Below the pieces are notes generated by a model that was not told where the DNA came from, ran no database searches, and was given only the letters and a program-made list of their open reading frames with translations. A stretch of 64,000 nucleotides of DNA, taken from contig CAZXEU010000213.1 of NCBI GenBank assembly GCA_964639665.1, forward strand, positions 20,586 to 84,585, in the 5' to 3' direction. This document shows, one piece after another, positions 30,012-39,650 of the stretch; position 1 is the first letter of the stretch, and every line of letters starts with the position of its first letter. A program made the translations under genes and the position numbers. The stretch is from CAZXEU01 sp964639665 (GTDB lineage Bacteria; Bacteroidota; Rhodothermia; Rhodothermales; Bin80).

Positions 30012-31298
30012 CTACGACGCCTCCTCATCCTCATCGCCGAAATCCTCCGGCACAAGGACGAATTCAGGGTAGGCGTCTATGCCGAGCTCCGCAACGTCCT
30101 GACCCAGTCTCTCTACGCGCAACGAAACTCTCACGCCAGTGGTCCTGGCAAGGATCTTCCAGAGCGCGAAGGACAGGCCGAATACGAACACGCCGATTGA
30201 ACAGACACCCAGCAGCTGCACCAGAAAGTCCCCTCCACTGGTAAAGCTCACCGCAAGCGTTCCCCAGATCCCGGAAAAGAGGTGGGCAGGCACAGCTCCC
30301 ACCACGTCATCGACGTGAAACTTCTCAAGCAGCCGGATCGACGCTATACAGACCACGGCTCCCACCCCGCCCACGATGAGGGCCAGGTAGTGACTCGTCA
30401 TGGCTGGACCTGCCGTAATAGCCACAAGTCCGGCGATGGCTCCGTTGAGCACGGCGAACAGATCGAATCTGCCAAGGATCGGGCGTGATACCGCAAGCGC
30501 CGTCATGACGCCGGCAGCGGCGGCCAGGTTGGTATTCACCAGCACCTTCGCCATGGAAACCGCGTCGACAGCGCTGCCGAGCGCCAGCTGGGAACCTCCG
30601 TTGAACCCAAACCAGCCGAGCCACAGGATGAACACGCCCAGCGTGACAACCGGTACGCTGGACGGCGGCGTCGCCCGAACGCTGCCGTCCTTCCTGAACT
30701 TGCCGTGACGGGCCCCGACTACGATGGCTCCCGCAAGTGCAGCCCAGCCGCCTACGCCGTGCACGATGGTCGAGCCTGCAAAGTCCTGGAATCCCAATTC
30801 ATACAGCCAACCCTCTCCCCAAGTCCAGGCCCCGACAAGCGGATAAATGATGGCCGTAAGCACGGACGTGAAGATAAAGAATGGCAAAAGCTTGACGCGC
30901 TCTGCCAGTGATCCGGAAACAATGGAGGCCGCCGTCGCAACAAATACCATCTGGAAAAACCAGTCGGACATCACTGAATAGCCGTTGCCCAGCACGGCTT
31001 CCAGTGCGCTGTCGTCGCCACCCAGTAGCGCAAGCTCCTCGGCCGAGGAGTGATAGAAGAGACTGATCTTACCTATCCATCCGCTCACATCCACATACAT
31101 CAGATTGTACCCGATCAGATAGAAGGCGATGCCAGCTATGGAGTACAGGCCGATGTTCTTGAGGCAAATGACAGAGGCATTCTTGGTGCGGACCGAGCCG
31201 GATTCCAGCATGGTAAAACCCGCGGCCATCCACATGACCAATCCGCCCCAAATCAGGAACGAAAAGGTATTGAAAACGAACTGAGCTTCAGTGTTCAT
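30012..31298 (-). CDS. amt: Ammonium transporter Amt
   Basis: Amt forms trimeric channels that take up NH4+/NH3. There are eleven expected membrane helices across 428 residues, with the family segments MAAGFTMLESGSVRTKN near residue 25, DFAGSTIVHGVGGWAALAGA (first pore His) near 165 and DDVVGAVPAHLFSGIWGTL (second pore His) near 330. The C-terminal ~45 residues form an acidic cytoplasmic tail. No GlnK gene is next to it, which is unusual for amt. The Tsx-like outer-membrane gene lies upstream on the same strand with 174 bases between. Confidence 0.96.
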   Translation of the reverse strand: MNTEAQFVFNTFSFLIWGGLVMWMAAGFTMLESGSVRTKNASVICLKNIGLYSIAGIAFYLIGYNLMYVDVSGWIGKISLFYHSSAEELALLGGDDSALEAVLGNGYSVMSDWFFQMVFVATAASIVSGSLAERVKLLPFFIFTSVLTAIIYPLVGAWTWGEGWLYELGFQDFAGSTIVHGVGGWAALAGAIVVGARHGKFRKDGSVRATPPSSVPVVTLGVFILWLGWFGFNGGSQLALGSAVDAVSMAKVLVNTNLAAAAGVMTALAVSRPILGRFDLFAVLNGAIAGLVAITAGPAMTSHYLALIVGGVGAVVCIASIRLLEKFHVDDVVGAVPAHLFSGIWGTLAVSFTSGGDFLVQLLGVCSIGVFVFGLSFALWKILARTTGVRVSLRVERLGQDVAELGIDAYPEFVLVPEDFGDEDEEAS

Positions 31299-31472
31299 GT
31301 CCCGATTGGTCTAATGATGACGGCGGCGGGGCTAGTCCCGCATCCCGCAACACCTTTCTCGGTCGCCACAACTGATTTCGACAGAGAACTAGCGGCTAAT
31401 CTACTCTTTGCCAGTTGGCCATGCAACAGCAGGCCACGGTTCCACGCCGTGTTCCGGGCGGAGCCGGCAGGC

Positions 31473-32264
31473 CTAGACTCGCCAAACGACCAGCAGTTGC
31501 GGCACGTATTCGCTGTTGTCCGTGCCCAACTTGTTTCGCCAGATCTGAAATTCAATGCCAACCATGAGGTGACCGGCAGACCCCATCGCGGCGCCCAGAT
31601 CCCATGTCAATTGTGGCTGGGCAAGAATCCACGCATTCACGTCAGCCTGCAATTCGTTCTCCACGGCGCTGATGTACTCAGCGTGGCCGGTAAAGGCAAA
31701 CGACTGGCTTCCAACGGAGAACGGATACAGCCAACTCACATCGAACATGAAGCCGTTCGACGTAGTAGGTGCCCCGCCCTGATCGACGCCGTTGCTTCTA
31801 TCGATTACCGCGGTAAAGTCCGTGTTCAGAAACACGAAACCCGGCACGCTCCAGGAAAGGCGACCCCCCGGCAGATACTTGATGACGTCAGCATCCGCAT
31901 CAAAGTTGAGCCCCATGATAACCGAAATATCCGCTACCGGGCCTGCACCTACCGACGAGCCCCGAATCTTGGAGAAACTCAACGTGGGATACCACTCTCC
32001 GTAGAATTCCACATCGTTGAATCCGTCGGCGTTCGTGTCATCGAGCCAGTCGATAAAGAAAAACGTATCTCCGTACTGCCACTGCGCCGCGTGCTGAAAC
32101 GTGAGTATTCTGGTAGGTGCCGTCGAACCGGTAAACGGATTCTTCAGACTGCCAACCTGCAGCGCAAAGTCAAGCTGGGCGGCCGCAGGCGAGGCCAACC
32201 CGAAAAAGATGCTAATACCAACAGAAGAGCAAATCCAGGCATACCTGAGATCACGAGCCGGCAT
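31473..32264 (-). CDS. Tsx/OmpK-like outer-membrane channel protein
   Basis: The ATG at 32264 begins a signal peptide (ARDLRYAWICSSVGISIFFG, cleaved after SPAAAQ) and has a good ribosome site; a longer frame to 32435 is not convincing. The mature ~235 residues look like a small beta barrel: alternating strands such as FFFIDWLDDTN, VEFYGEWYPTLSFSKI and LSWSVPGFVFLNTDF, ending with an aromatic/hydrophobic C-terminal strand YVPQLLVVWRV. The FFxxD and YGE...LSxSK patterns resemble the nucleoside-specific channel family (Tsx, OmpK). It precedes amt, so a passive outer-membrane route for a nitrogenous solute is possible. Confidence 0.78.
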   Translation of the reverse strand: MPARDLRYAWICSSVGISIFFGLASPAAAQLDFALQVGSLKNPFTGSTAPTRILTFQHAAQWQYGDTFFFIDWLDDTNADGFNDVEFYGEWYPTLSFSKIRGSSVGAGPVADISVIMGLNFDADADVIKYLPGGRLSWSVPGFVFLNTDFTAVIDRSNGVDQGGAPTTSNGFMFDVSWLYPFSVGSQSFAFTGHAEYISAVENELQADVNAWILAQPQLTWDLGAAMGSAGHLMVGIEFQIWRNKLGTDNSEYVPQLLVVWRV

Positions 32265-32272
32265 GATTGCGT

Positions 32273-32278
32273 ACCTCC
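32273..32278 (-). promoter_or_regulatory. Shine-Dalgarno site for the Tsx-like gene
   Basis: On the minus strand GGAGGT sits 8 bases before the ATG at 32264. It selects this start over upstream in-frame codons and agrees with the signal peptide beginning there. Confidence 0.7.
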
Positions 32279-32462
32279 GAGTAACTGTTAGCTCATTGCG
32301 CTGCCTACCGGGAATTCGAATCCAGGGATCCGTGCAGCGCAGCCAATTCACCGGAAATATAGCGCTACAGCCCCCGATTTGCTTTCGATGGAAGGATACG
32401 ACACGGCCGGGGCGCCTTTTCAGGCTACGCCTCACGCCCGATTGCCGGACGCGGCACCCTTC

Positions 32463-32747
32463 CTAGTAGGGGCCGTAGCTGTTTACGGCCTCAACACGGG
32501 TGATCCGTGGGACCGCATGCTTGAGAGCCTGCTCAATGCCTGCCCTCAAGGTCATCGTGCTCATTGGACATGAACCGCAGGCACCCAGCAATTCCAGCTC
32601 AACGACGAAGTCCTCTGTGATCTGGAGAAGTCGCACGGAACCTCCATCCGCTGCCAGATACGGCCGGATGCTATCCAGGCCCTGCTCAATTTGCTGTCGC
32701 AGATCCGGGTCCGTAGTCGGGCTGTATGTCACACTGCTACCGGTCAT
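32463..32747 (-). CDS. NifU C-terminal-domain Fe-S scaffold protein
   Basis: The 94-residue protein is a stand-alone NifU-C domain: it spans QIEQGLDSIRPYLAADGGSV and the cluster-binding GACGSCPMSTMTLRAGIEQAL (CxxC). Such proteins hold [4Fe-4S] clusters for delivery. I chose the ATG at 32747; the open frame extends to 32804. It follows the Mrp gene by 66 bases on the same strand, and Mrp proteins are themselves Fe-S carriers, so the pair probably works in cluster delivery, for which the Mo hydroxylase and other enzymes are clients. Confidence 0.92.
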   Translation of the reverse strand: MTGSSVTYSPTTDPDLRQQIEQGLDSIRPYLAADGGSVRLLQITEDFVVELELLGACGSCPMSTMTLRAGIEQALKHAVPRITRVEAVNSYGPY

Positions 32748-32813
32748 TGAACCTGTAACACCAGCACCATGAAAAAGATCAGCGCAGCCGGGACCGGGCG
32801 GCACCCTTCTCGG

Positions 32814-33875
32814 CTAACGGTACTCTATCTGCGGCGAGGGTTGCGGTTCGGGGCGACCGGCCAACGCAGTCACCAGCCGCGAAGCCGCGCTCCTGAAAGC
32901 CCGGGCTGAAGCGCTCTCCGGATCCGCAACAACCACCGGTAAACCCGAATCACCGGTTTCCCGAACGCGCTGTTCAAGCGGAATCTCTCCCAAGAACGGG
33001 ACGCCCAATTCGTCAGCCAATTGTCGTGCGCCGCCCTGACCGAATAAGTAATAGCGCCGCTCCGGCAAGTCGGGAGGTTCGAAATAGGCCATATTCTCCA
33101 CCATTCCCAGCACCGGCACATTGACTTTCTCAAACATGGACACACCCTTTCTGGCATCGGCGAGCGCCACACGCTGGGGCGTTGAGACAATGACCGCTCC
33201 GGCTAGCGCTACAGTCTGAACAATAGTAAGCTGAATATCTCCCGTACCCGGGGGCAAATCCAGCACCAGAAAGTCCAGATCTCCCCACTCGGCTTCACCG
33301 AGGAATTGGCGCACCGCGCTTGAAACCATTGGGCCGCGCCAAATGACCGCCTGCGAACTGTCTACCAGAAGCCCCATGGAAAGCACCCGTACACCGTGCT
33401 GCTCAAGCGGAACGATCTTTCGCTCCGCGTTGACGCGTGGCTTCTGTCCCTCCACGCCAAACATCGTGGGCACGCTGGGACCGTAAATGTCGGTATCCAC
33501 CAGCCCCGTTCGAAATCCGGCCCCTGCAAGCGCAACCGCAAGATTGGCAGCCACCGTGCTCTTGCCCACGCCTCCCTTGCCGGACGCCACGGCTATCATT
33601 TGCCTGGCACCCATCTTGATCCGCGCATCAGACGATCCGGCGACCACCGTTACGTTCGCCCGCACCTCTTTTCCGAAGGATGCGGCAATGGCCTCCTGAC
33701 AGAGCTTCGAGACTTTACGCGCAAACGGGGTGCCCGGCCTGGCCACATGCACGGTGAAGCTTACCTGGTCGTCTCCAACCTGCAAATCCCTCACCATGCC
33801 CAGCCGGGCGATGTCGTGTCCCCGTTCCGGGTCCACAACCGTGCTTAAGGCGCGCAGTACCCCCTTTCTGGTCAT
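32814..33875 (-). CDS. mrp: Mrp/ApbC-family Fe-S cluster carrier ATPase
   Basis: The N-terminal MIP18/DUF59 domain (residues ~1-85, ALSTVVDPERGHDIARLGMV) is joined to a ParA-like ATPase with the deviant Walker A VASGKGGVGKSTVAANLAVAL near residue 95, DTDIYGPSVPTMFG and LDLPPGTGDIQLT. Mrp proteins bind and transfer [4Fe-4S] clusters. A cysteine pair is not as evident as in NBP35: the usual CxxC near the C-terminus is replaced (NMAYFEPPDLPERRYYLFG in place of CxxC), so direct cluster binding is uncertain. A GTG at 33905 is an alternative start. Gene order mrp-nifU-like supports a shared role. Confidence 0.92.
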   Translation of the reverse strand: MTRKGVLRALSTVVDPERGHDIARLGMVRDLQVGDDQVSFTVHVARPGTPFARKVSKLCQEAIAASFGKEVRANVTVVAGSSDARIKMGARQMIAVASGKGGVGKSTVAANLAVALAGAGFRTGLVDTDIYGPSVPTMFGVEGQKPRVNAERKIVPLEQHGVRVLSMGLLVDSSQAVIWRGPMVSSAVRQFLGEAEWGDLDFLVLDLPPGTGDIQLTIVQTVALAGAVIVSTPQRVALADARKGVSMFEKVNVPVLGMVENMAYFEPPDLPERRYYLFGQGGARQLADELGVPFLGEIPLEQRVRETGDSGLPVVVADPESASARAFRSAASRLVTALAGRPEPQPSPQIEYR

Positions 33876-33915
33876 GCCTGCCTCGGCGTAGATTCGCTGT
33901 TGCACCGGTCCACGT

Positions 33916-34845
33916 TCACACCGTGCTTGAGAATTGCCCTGCGGCCCGCAGAACCAATCCGTGGCGCAGGCTGTGTGGACTGATGAGGCATCGGGACAGT
34001 TTGTAATGCCTGAGAACGGCAGCCAGTATCAGCACGGCGGACGGAAATATGTCCTCGCGGCCTCGCATGCGAGGTGGATCCAGCGCAAGCACCTCCTGAC
34101 GACTCATGCCGAGCAATCGCCCGCTGCTTCGGATTACGTCCGCGGCCTCCAGAACTGCCGATCCGCCGTGCCCTCCGGCATTGCCCTCATTCAGGAGGCT
34201 AGAGAGGATTCGCGGCGATTCCGAGGCGCATATGAGGGGTCCTTCTCCGGATTTAACTTCGCAATGCCGCAGCATATTCTGTATGAATTCCTCGGCGCGC
34301 CGGAGCTCTGCCGGTCGCGGCGGCTGCAAGATAAGGAACCGTTCCGTGAGCCGGGTCGAGCCCACATTCATGCTTTGCCACGCCTGCACAGTGCCGTCGG
34401 CGTGCCCCGCTACCATTTCTGTTGAGCCTCCGCCGATATCCACCGTGACGCATGGCCCGGTCAAGTCTGGCAGACCTGTCAGAGCTCCTCGAAAGCTCCA
34501 GACAGCTTCCTGCTTTCCCGTCAAAACATCGAAGTCCAGCCCTGTTTCAGCCTTTACCCACTCGCACAGGCGCATACTCCGCCTCAGGTCGCGCGAGGCA
34601 CTCGTGCCGGCCACTACGGTGTGCTCGGCACCAAGCCTCTTTGCCAGTGCACGGTAATCCAGTAACGTGCTACGAAGGCGACCAAGCGCGGACGCGGGTA
34701 CCGTGCCGGTAGCATCAACGCCCTTGCCGAACCGGATCCTGCGTTCCTCATCCGCCAGGATTTGCAGGTGACCGTTCGAGGCGACGTCCGCAACCAGGAT
34801 TTTTGCGGTGTTGGTACCTATGTCGATCGCGGCGATTCTCCTCAT
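33916..34845 (-). CDS. Ppx/GppA-family phosphatase
   Basis: The family contains exopolyphosphatases and guanosine pentaphosphate phosphohydrolases with an actin-like ASKHA fold. Visible are RRIAAIDIGTNTAKILVAD at the N-terminus, TGKQEAVWSFRGAL and the phosphate-2 loop VTVDIGGGSTEMVAGH. At 309 residues it is the short single-module form without the C-terminal HD domain, so it could be Ppx-like or a stress/polyphosphate regulator. The ATG at 34845 was chosen over 34869. It ends 10 bases before the longest possible mrp start, so the two probably share a transcript. Confidence 0.9.
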   Translation of the reverse strand: MRRIAAIDIGTNTAKILVADVASNGHLQILADEERRIRFGKGVDATGTVPASALGRLRSTLLDYRALAKRLGAEHTVVAGTSASRDLRRSMRLCEWVKAETGLDFDVLTGKQEAVWSFRGALTGLPDLTGPCVTVDIGGGSTEMVAGHADGTVQAWQSMNVGSTRLTERFLILQPPRPAELRRAEEFIQNMLRHCEVKSGEGPLICASESPRILSSLLNEGNAGGHGGSAVLEAADVIRSSGRLLGMSRQEVLALDPPRMRGREDIFPSAVLILAAVLRHYKLSRCLISPHSLRHGLVLRAAGQFSSTV

Positions 34846-35100
34846 CCGGCTTCTTCCGCTATTGGCCACCGTTAACCTTTGCGGAGACGGTCAGACTGTC
34901 GTAACCAAGTGGATGACGCAATCGGACACCTGTTGGTCCAACTGGCTTATCGCCGATCTGTGCTACTCGGCAGAGCACCGAAGTGCAGTTCCAGGCACTG
35001 TCGCCTGGGCTGAAGAGCTTCGCTTTCCTGGCGGTAGCGTTCGCTCTACCCATGTCAGGCTCACCAGGCGCGTGCAATGAGGGCCTGGACAACTAGTCTC

Positions 35101-36843
35101 TCACGGAGGATCCCCTTCAAACCGAAGTGTCAGACCCCACTCCTCGGGATTGTCCGGAGCACCTTCGAATTCACCGTAGTGGTGGGAGCCGTCCGTTTCG
35201 AAATACAGGATATACTGCCCGGCTTCGAGTTCTACGGTTCCGTCAAACCTGCGATTGTCCTGGCTGCCTCCGGCAGGCACGGTGTTGTCGTAGGTCATTT
35301 CCCAAACCGGCTCGCCACGGTCGGCGCTGAAGATCCACCCGTAATCGTATTGGTTCCTGGCAGATATCTCTCCTGTTGCCCGGATGTGAAGCCGGGCGGG
35401 ACGCTCCAGATTAAACGAGTACGATCTTCGTACCGACCCTTCAAGCCGCGTCCAGCTGACGGATTCTGTCACAGTGGCGCCTGACGCACGCGCTGCAGGA
35501 GCAGTGTCAAGCGCCCTCCCTACTGTCACATTTTCTTCCGCAAGCGCCTCATCCAGGGCGAAAAGCGTGACGCCCCACCGCTCCGGAAAGTCGGGCCGGG
35601 CTGCATTCCAGTCTTCGGCGGAGTGCGATCCATCCGACCGGTACCGGAGCATGTAGGGGCCGGGGTCCAGAGACAGAAACACAACCTCCCGCCGATTCTT
35701 GCGCGAGCCGCCGGCATGGACTGAACCCTGCCAACTCATGCTCCAAATGGTCCGAGTCCTTCCGGGCGTCTCATCCACGAGCTCGGCATAGTCGTAGCGG
35801 TCTTCTATGCCCGTCATTTCACCCAGGGCATACACTACGACCGCAGTCGGTTCGTGGACCTCAAACCACTCGCTGACATCTTCATCGTCTCCGACACCTA
35901 CCAGGCTGATCAGAGGGGAGCGCACCTGCCAAGGATCGAATGCATTCACTGCCGCCGGGTCCGAACCTGACAGCGTAAGCCCCCAGCCACCAGGATCGAA
36001 CGGCGGATTGCCTACCCAGGCGTCATACGCATGGCTTTGCCCCGTGAGGGCCACCGCCCGGTAATAGCCGGTGTCCAATGCAATCTGTCCCCGAAACCGT
36101 CGATTGGCCGGGGATCCGCCGGCCGGCTCAGATCCGTTGTCGGACAACTGCCACACGCGTCGACCGGTCAGGGCTTCCTCGATCCAGGAATAGTCCTCCT
36201 GCCTGACCTCGGGCCTGCGTTCGATCTGGCCGATCGCATATGCCGACAGCAAGACAGGCTCCTGCACACGGAAGAACCGCTCAATCCGCTGGTCATTTTC
36301 CAGCGGGGCCGCCCGCCACAGAGCTTCAGTGCCGCCGGCGCCCGCTCCGACCAGGGGAGCCAGCGGAGCTTGCCTGTCAACGGCTTTCAGCACAAACTCC
36401 CAATGCCTCCGGTCCCGCCTCCACTGCTGCGACCCTCTTCGCCTGGACGGAACACCAAAAGAGGCGAAATACACGTCATATTCTCCCTGGCCAAGTACAA
36501 GCGTGTCATCTCTCACGTGTGCCAACGTACCACGGCCAGGTTCAACGTTACCCGAGTTCATGCTCCAGACCAAGCTGCGGTCCGACCGACGGATCATCCA
36601 TGCGTAGGCCGCCAGCTGACCCTCAGGACCACGGCTATTGAAGGAGCCCGATGCACGAATCACGACAGGTACGGAGGCGTCCGTGGCAAACGCTGCGTGC
36701 CGAAGCTCACGGTCATCCAGACTCGCGAACACGACTTGCCCACTTGGCGTCGCGGGTCCCCTCATGACCCGAAAAACGACCAGGGCAGCCAGCATCAAGA
36801 GCAGGCCCAACTGCACTCTGACAATGGCCTGCTTGCCATTCAT
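35101..36843 (-). CDS. Membrane-anchored protein of four tandem ~120-residue repeats, unknown function
   Basis: I do not recognise a family. An N-terminal anchor (VQLGLLLMLAALVVFRVM, residues ~10-28) precedes four copies of one domain, at roughly residues 35-165, 185-305, 310-435 and 450-578. The last three share a pattern: W near the middle (VWQLS / IWSMS / VWEMT), then PAGGS..NRRF or HAGGS..NRR, a G-Y segment, and an end in WGLTL or WGVTL. The first copy is more divergent. The repeats look all-beta, like carbohydrate- or ligand-binding jelly rolls or pre-peptidase C-type domains. It is divergent from the second phosphatase gene with ~214 bases between. Confidence 0.85.
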   Translation of the reverse strand: MNGKQAIVRVQLGLLLMLAALVVFRVMRGPATPSGQVVFASLDDRELRHAAFATDASVPVVIRASGSFNSRGPEGQLAAYAWMIRRSDRSLVWSMNSGNVEPGRGTLAHVRDDTLVLGQGEYDVYFASFGVPSRRRGSQQWRRDRRHWEFVLKAVDRQAPLAPLVGAGAGGTEALWRAAPLENDQRIERFFRVQEPVLLSAYAIGQIERRPEVRQEDYSWIEEALTGRRVWQLSDNGSEPAGGSPANRRFRGQIALDTGYYRAVALTGQSHAYDAWVGNPPFDPGGWGLTLSGSDPAAVNAFDPWQVRSPLISLVGVGDDEDVSEWFEVHEPTAVVVYALGEMTGIEDRYDYAELVDETPGRTRTIWSMSWQGSVHAGGSRKNRREVVFLSLDPGPYMLRYRSDGSHSAEDWNAARPDFPERWGVTLFALDEALAEENVTVGRALDTAPAARASGATVTESVSWTRLEGSVRRSYSFNLERPARLHIRATGEISARNQYDYGWIFSADRGEPVWEMTYDNTVPAGGSQDNRRFDGTVELEAGQYILYFETDGSHHYGEFEGAPDNPEEWGLTLRFEGDPP

Positions 36844-37057
36844 GATTGCCTGTATCGTTGTTCGGGATCCGTTTCTGTTACGACCAACAGCGCACTTATG
36901 TTACCCGCATGCGTTCGGAGGCTACAAGCCGAATAGCTTTCACCTGAAACCGGCCCGGTGTAACAATCAGGTGCCGGAAAGAGTTAGATGTATACTGCTT
37001 CAGGCGATTCCAGTTTTGTCCGATCTATTCGGCAGCTTATACCGGGCATTCGCCGGC

Positions 37058-39226
37058 ATGGCGAATCATTATCGGTGGGTGACGCGCAGTCTGCTGTCTG
37101 TGCTATTTCTCATCGGCAACGTGGCTGGCATTGCACTTCTAGTCTCTTTCCTGAATGAAGGAGGTGCGTCCAAGCAAGCCGCGATTCTGTACCAGACTTG
37201 CGTATCACTTGCATTCCTGGCTTTATGGCTGCTCTTCTACATCGGCTTTGGCAGCCGCCAGGCCTCGCCCGTACAGTCCTTCTGGCATGCACTCGTAATA
37301 GGCCTGATTTGCACTGTGCTTACCGCGGTCGTGCTGCAATTCGTTCCCAGCGGACTGACCCCGGACGGCACCCCGCTTAACGTCCCCGCAGCGATCAGTG
37401 CCGTAGTGTTGTCAATGATTGCGGCAGCATTCAGCTTTTTCCTTTTGCTGCGCTTCCGCGGCCTGATACTCTATCGGCGTTCCAAAAAGAGCCTTTTGAT
37501 CTGGCGCTTGATGATCGGCAGCATCCTGGCCGCAACGTTGTGGACAATAGTCTGGGATACCCGTTCAGCGGCCTGGGTCAGCGGGCCCCCGCCGCAATGG
37601 CTTGAAAACATGTTCTTTGTCGGCATCATTGCCTTGATGGCAGTGAATTGCATTCGCCTTTCATGGGTCGTCCGGCTTTCTTTCCGGGACAAGGCTGTTA
37701 CAATGTTGCTTTCGATATTGCTGCTGACGCTGCTGTCGGCTGTCACAGTCGTCGGACCCAATATTGGAGACATGGCTCTTGGGTCGGAAGGTCTGGCCAG
37801 CGAAACCCTAGGCAATGAAAGCTACTTTGCGTACCTCTACGCTTACAGCGGCGGCCTGGCAAACTTTGTTATTCTGGTCGGACTCTTCGGTATCCTGTAC
37901 AGCCTGACTGCGATCCTGTCACTTCTATTCCATCTTCCCACTACAGGGGACTTTCAGAGGAGGACGGACGAAATGGCAGCAATGCAGTCCATGGCCAATC
38001 TGGTCAAGGAAGTCTTTGATCCTGCCAAGCTGCTGAATACCATCGCAGCCTCTCCCATCGAAGCCGGTTCGGCCTCCGCCTCATGGCTTGCCATGGCAGA
38101 TCTCGACTCGGGTACGCTGCAGCCGAGCATTGCGGCGACAGCGCAAATCACGCCTGAAGCGCTGTCCAGAATCGACACAAGCGCGTTGTACCGGGAGGTG
38201 GCTGGCGCGGGCGATCCCGTCCTGCTGCAAAAAGCGCATTCCGACCATCGCATCCGGGTCAAATCTCGGGACGGCATCGGAAGCCTGTTGGCCGTGCCTC
38301 TGGCAGCGCGCAATCGGGTACTCGGCGTTCTGTTCGTTGCGAAGGAAACAGCCAACGGCTTCGAAAAGGATGACGTGGAAACCGTAAGCATGTACGCTAC
38401 GCAGGCCGCGCTGGCCCTTGAGAATGCTCGCCTTTTTGAAGAACAGATCAGCAGCGAACGCCAGGCGCGCGAACTGGCCATCGCACGTGAGGTCCAGCAA
38501 AAGCTGATGCCTCAAACCGCCCCCGCGGTCAACGGGCTGTCCGCGGCTGTATCCAGCATCAGTGCGTTCGAGGTAGGAGGCGACTATTACGATTACGCCG
38601 AGCTTCCTGACAGACGACTGGCATTCATCGTTGCCGACGTGTCCGGCAAGGGAACTTCGGCCGCCTTCTACATGGCCGAGTTGCAGGGTGCGTTCAATGC
38701 ACTAGTGCGCATCGCCCCCGAGCCCAGAGAGCTCCTTTGCCACCTCAATCGCTCAATTGGGCCTTGCCTGGAAAGGAATGTCTTCATTACAGCAGTCTAC
38801 GGATTGCTAGACGTACGCAGTGGGGAAGTGTCTCTGGCGCGGGCGGGACACTGCCCGGCTGTATTGGTGAGTCACACCGGCGAGGGCCGGTTCCTTCGAA
38901 CGGCCGGACTGGGACTTGGACTGGACCAGACGGGTAAATTCGAGCAAGTCCTGGAAGTCGAGAGGTTGAAACTGCATAAGGGAGATGTTCTTGCCCTCTT
39001 TACAGACGGTCTGGCCGAAGCGCGAAACGGTCAGGGCGACGAGTACGGCTATGAACGTTGCCTATCCGTTCTGAAGCAACAAAGGCAGGAAGAAGCAAGC
39101 GCCATCCGCGACGCCTTGCTGCAGGATATCGACCGCTTCGTGGAACACGGCAGTACGTATGGAGACGACCTGACGCTCCTGGTCATCAAGTGGATGAGTG
39201 CATCCGACATGGCACATACGCCGTAA
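37058..39226 (+). CDS. Multi-pass membrane SpoIIE-type PP2C phosphatase with GAF domain
   Basis: The first ~290 residues hold about seven to eight membrane helices (SLLSVLFLIGNVAGIALLVS, LAFLALWLLFYIGFG, and others), followed by a GAF-like domain (~315-458, GIGSLLAVPLAARNRVLGVL, ATQAALALENARLFEEQ) and a PP2C-SpoIIE domain (~475-720) with VGGDYYDYAEL, VADVSGKGTSAAFYMAELQG, ALFTDGLAEARNG and YGDDLTLLVIKW; the metal aspartates are intact. It should dephosphorylate the STAS protein coded next. The start is uncertain: ATG 37058 gives 722 residues, while a GTG at 36971 would add an in-frame LSDLFGSLYRAFAG region that could be a real amphipathic helix. Confidence 0.9.
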   Translation: MANHYRWVTRSLLSVLFLIGNVAGIALLVSFLNEGGASKQAAILYQTCVSLAFLALWLLFYIGFGSRQASPVQSFWHALVIGLICTVLTAVVLQFVPSGLTPDGTPLNVPAAISAVVLSMIAAAFSFFLLLRFRGLILYRRSKKSLLIWRLMIGSILAATLWTIVWDTRSAAWVSGPPPQWLENMFFVGIIALMAVNCIRLSWVVRLSFRDKAVTMLLSILLLTLLSAVTVVGPNIGDMALGSEGLASETLGNESYFAYLYAYSGGLANFVILVGLFGILYSLTAILSLLFHLPTTGDFQRRTDEMAAMQSMANLVKEVFDPAKLLNTIAASPIEAGSASASWLAMADLDSGTLQPSIAATAQITPEALSRIDTSALYREVAGAGDPVLLQKAHSDHRIRVKSRDGIGSLLAVPLAARNRVLGVLFVAKETANGFEKDDVETVSMYATQAALALENARLFEEQISSERQARELAIAREVQQKLMPQTAPAVNGLSAAVSSISAFEVGGDYYDYAELPDRRLAFIVADVSGKGTSAAFYMAELQGAFNALVRIAPEPRELLCHLNRSIGPCLERNVFITAVYGLLDVRSGEVSLARAGHCPAVLVSHTGEGRFLRTAGLGLGLDQTGKFEQVLEVERLKLHKGDVLALFTDGLAEARNGQGDEYGYERCLSVLKQQRQEEASAIRDALLQDIDRFVEHGSTYGDDLTLLVIKWMSASDMAHTP

Positions 39227-39273
39227 ATTAGAGGCTGCCCTGCGGCCTTTTGCATACTAGATTCAAATGCAAC

Positions 39274-39639
39274 ATGAGTAATTTTTCAGTTGGATTCCGG
39301 GAGCGAGACACCGTCAGAGTGCTGTCCCTGCACGGGGAATTGGATGCTCACACAGCATCCGAGCTGGAGGCAGCCATTCAGAAGTGCAAGGACGATCACG
39401 ACTACAGGATTGTCGTAAATGGCAGCAGTCTCCAGTATATCTCCAGCGCGGGCCTTGGCGTATTCATGGCATTCATAGAAGAGATTCGAAGCAAGGGCGG
39501 AGACATCAAGATTGCCGCCCTGCAACCGAAAGTGTTTAACGTATTCGATCTGCTCGGATTCCCCATGCTTTTCGACATTGTGGACAGTGAAGACGAGGCC
39601 GTGGGGCTCTTTGAGCACAAGTCCGGGGAAGCCAACTAG
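39274..39639 (+). CDS. STAS-domain anti-sigma factor antagonist of the second module
   Basis: This 121-residue single STAS domain has RVLSLHGELDAHTASELEAA at the N-terminus and the phosphorylation loop LQYISSAGLGVFMAF; the serine at residue ~58 is the expected phospho-site. It is the SpoIIAA/RsbV type. It follows the phosphatase by 47 bases; the kinase gene begins 11 bases after its stop. It differs enough from the STAS protein at 29.3 kb to suggest two insulated circuits. Confidence 0.93.
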   Translation: MSNFSVGFRERDTVRVLSLHGELDAHTASELEAAIQKCKDDHDYRIVVNGSSLQYISSAGLGVFMAFIEEIRSKGGDIKIAALQPKVFNVFDLLGFPMLFDIVDSEDEAVGLFEHKSGEAN

Positions 39640-39650
39640 CCGAATACGCC

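Noticed and set aside
31050..32291. 413-codon plus-strand frame
   Set aside because: Covers amt and the Tsx-like gene in antisense; those genes have clear signatures and ribosome sites.
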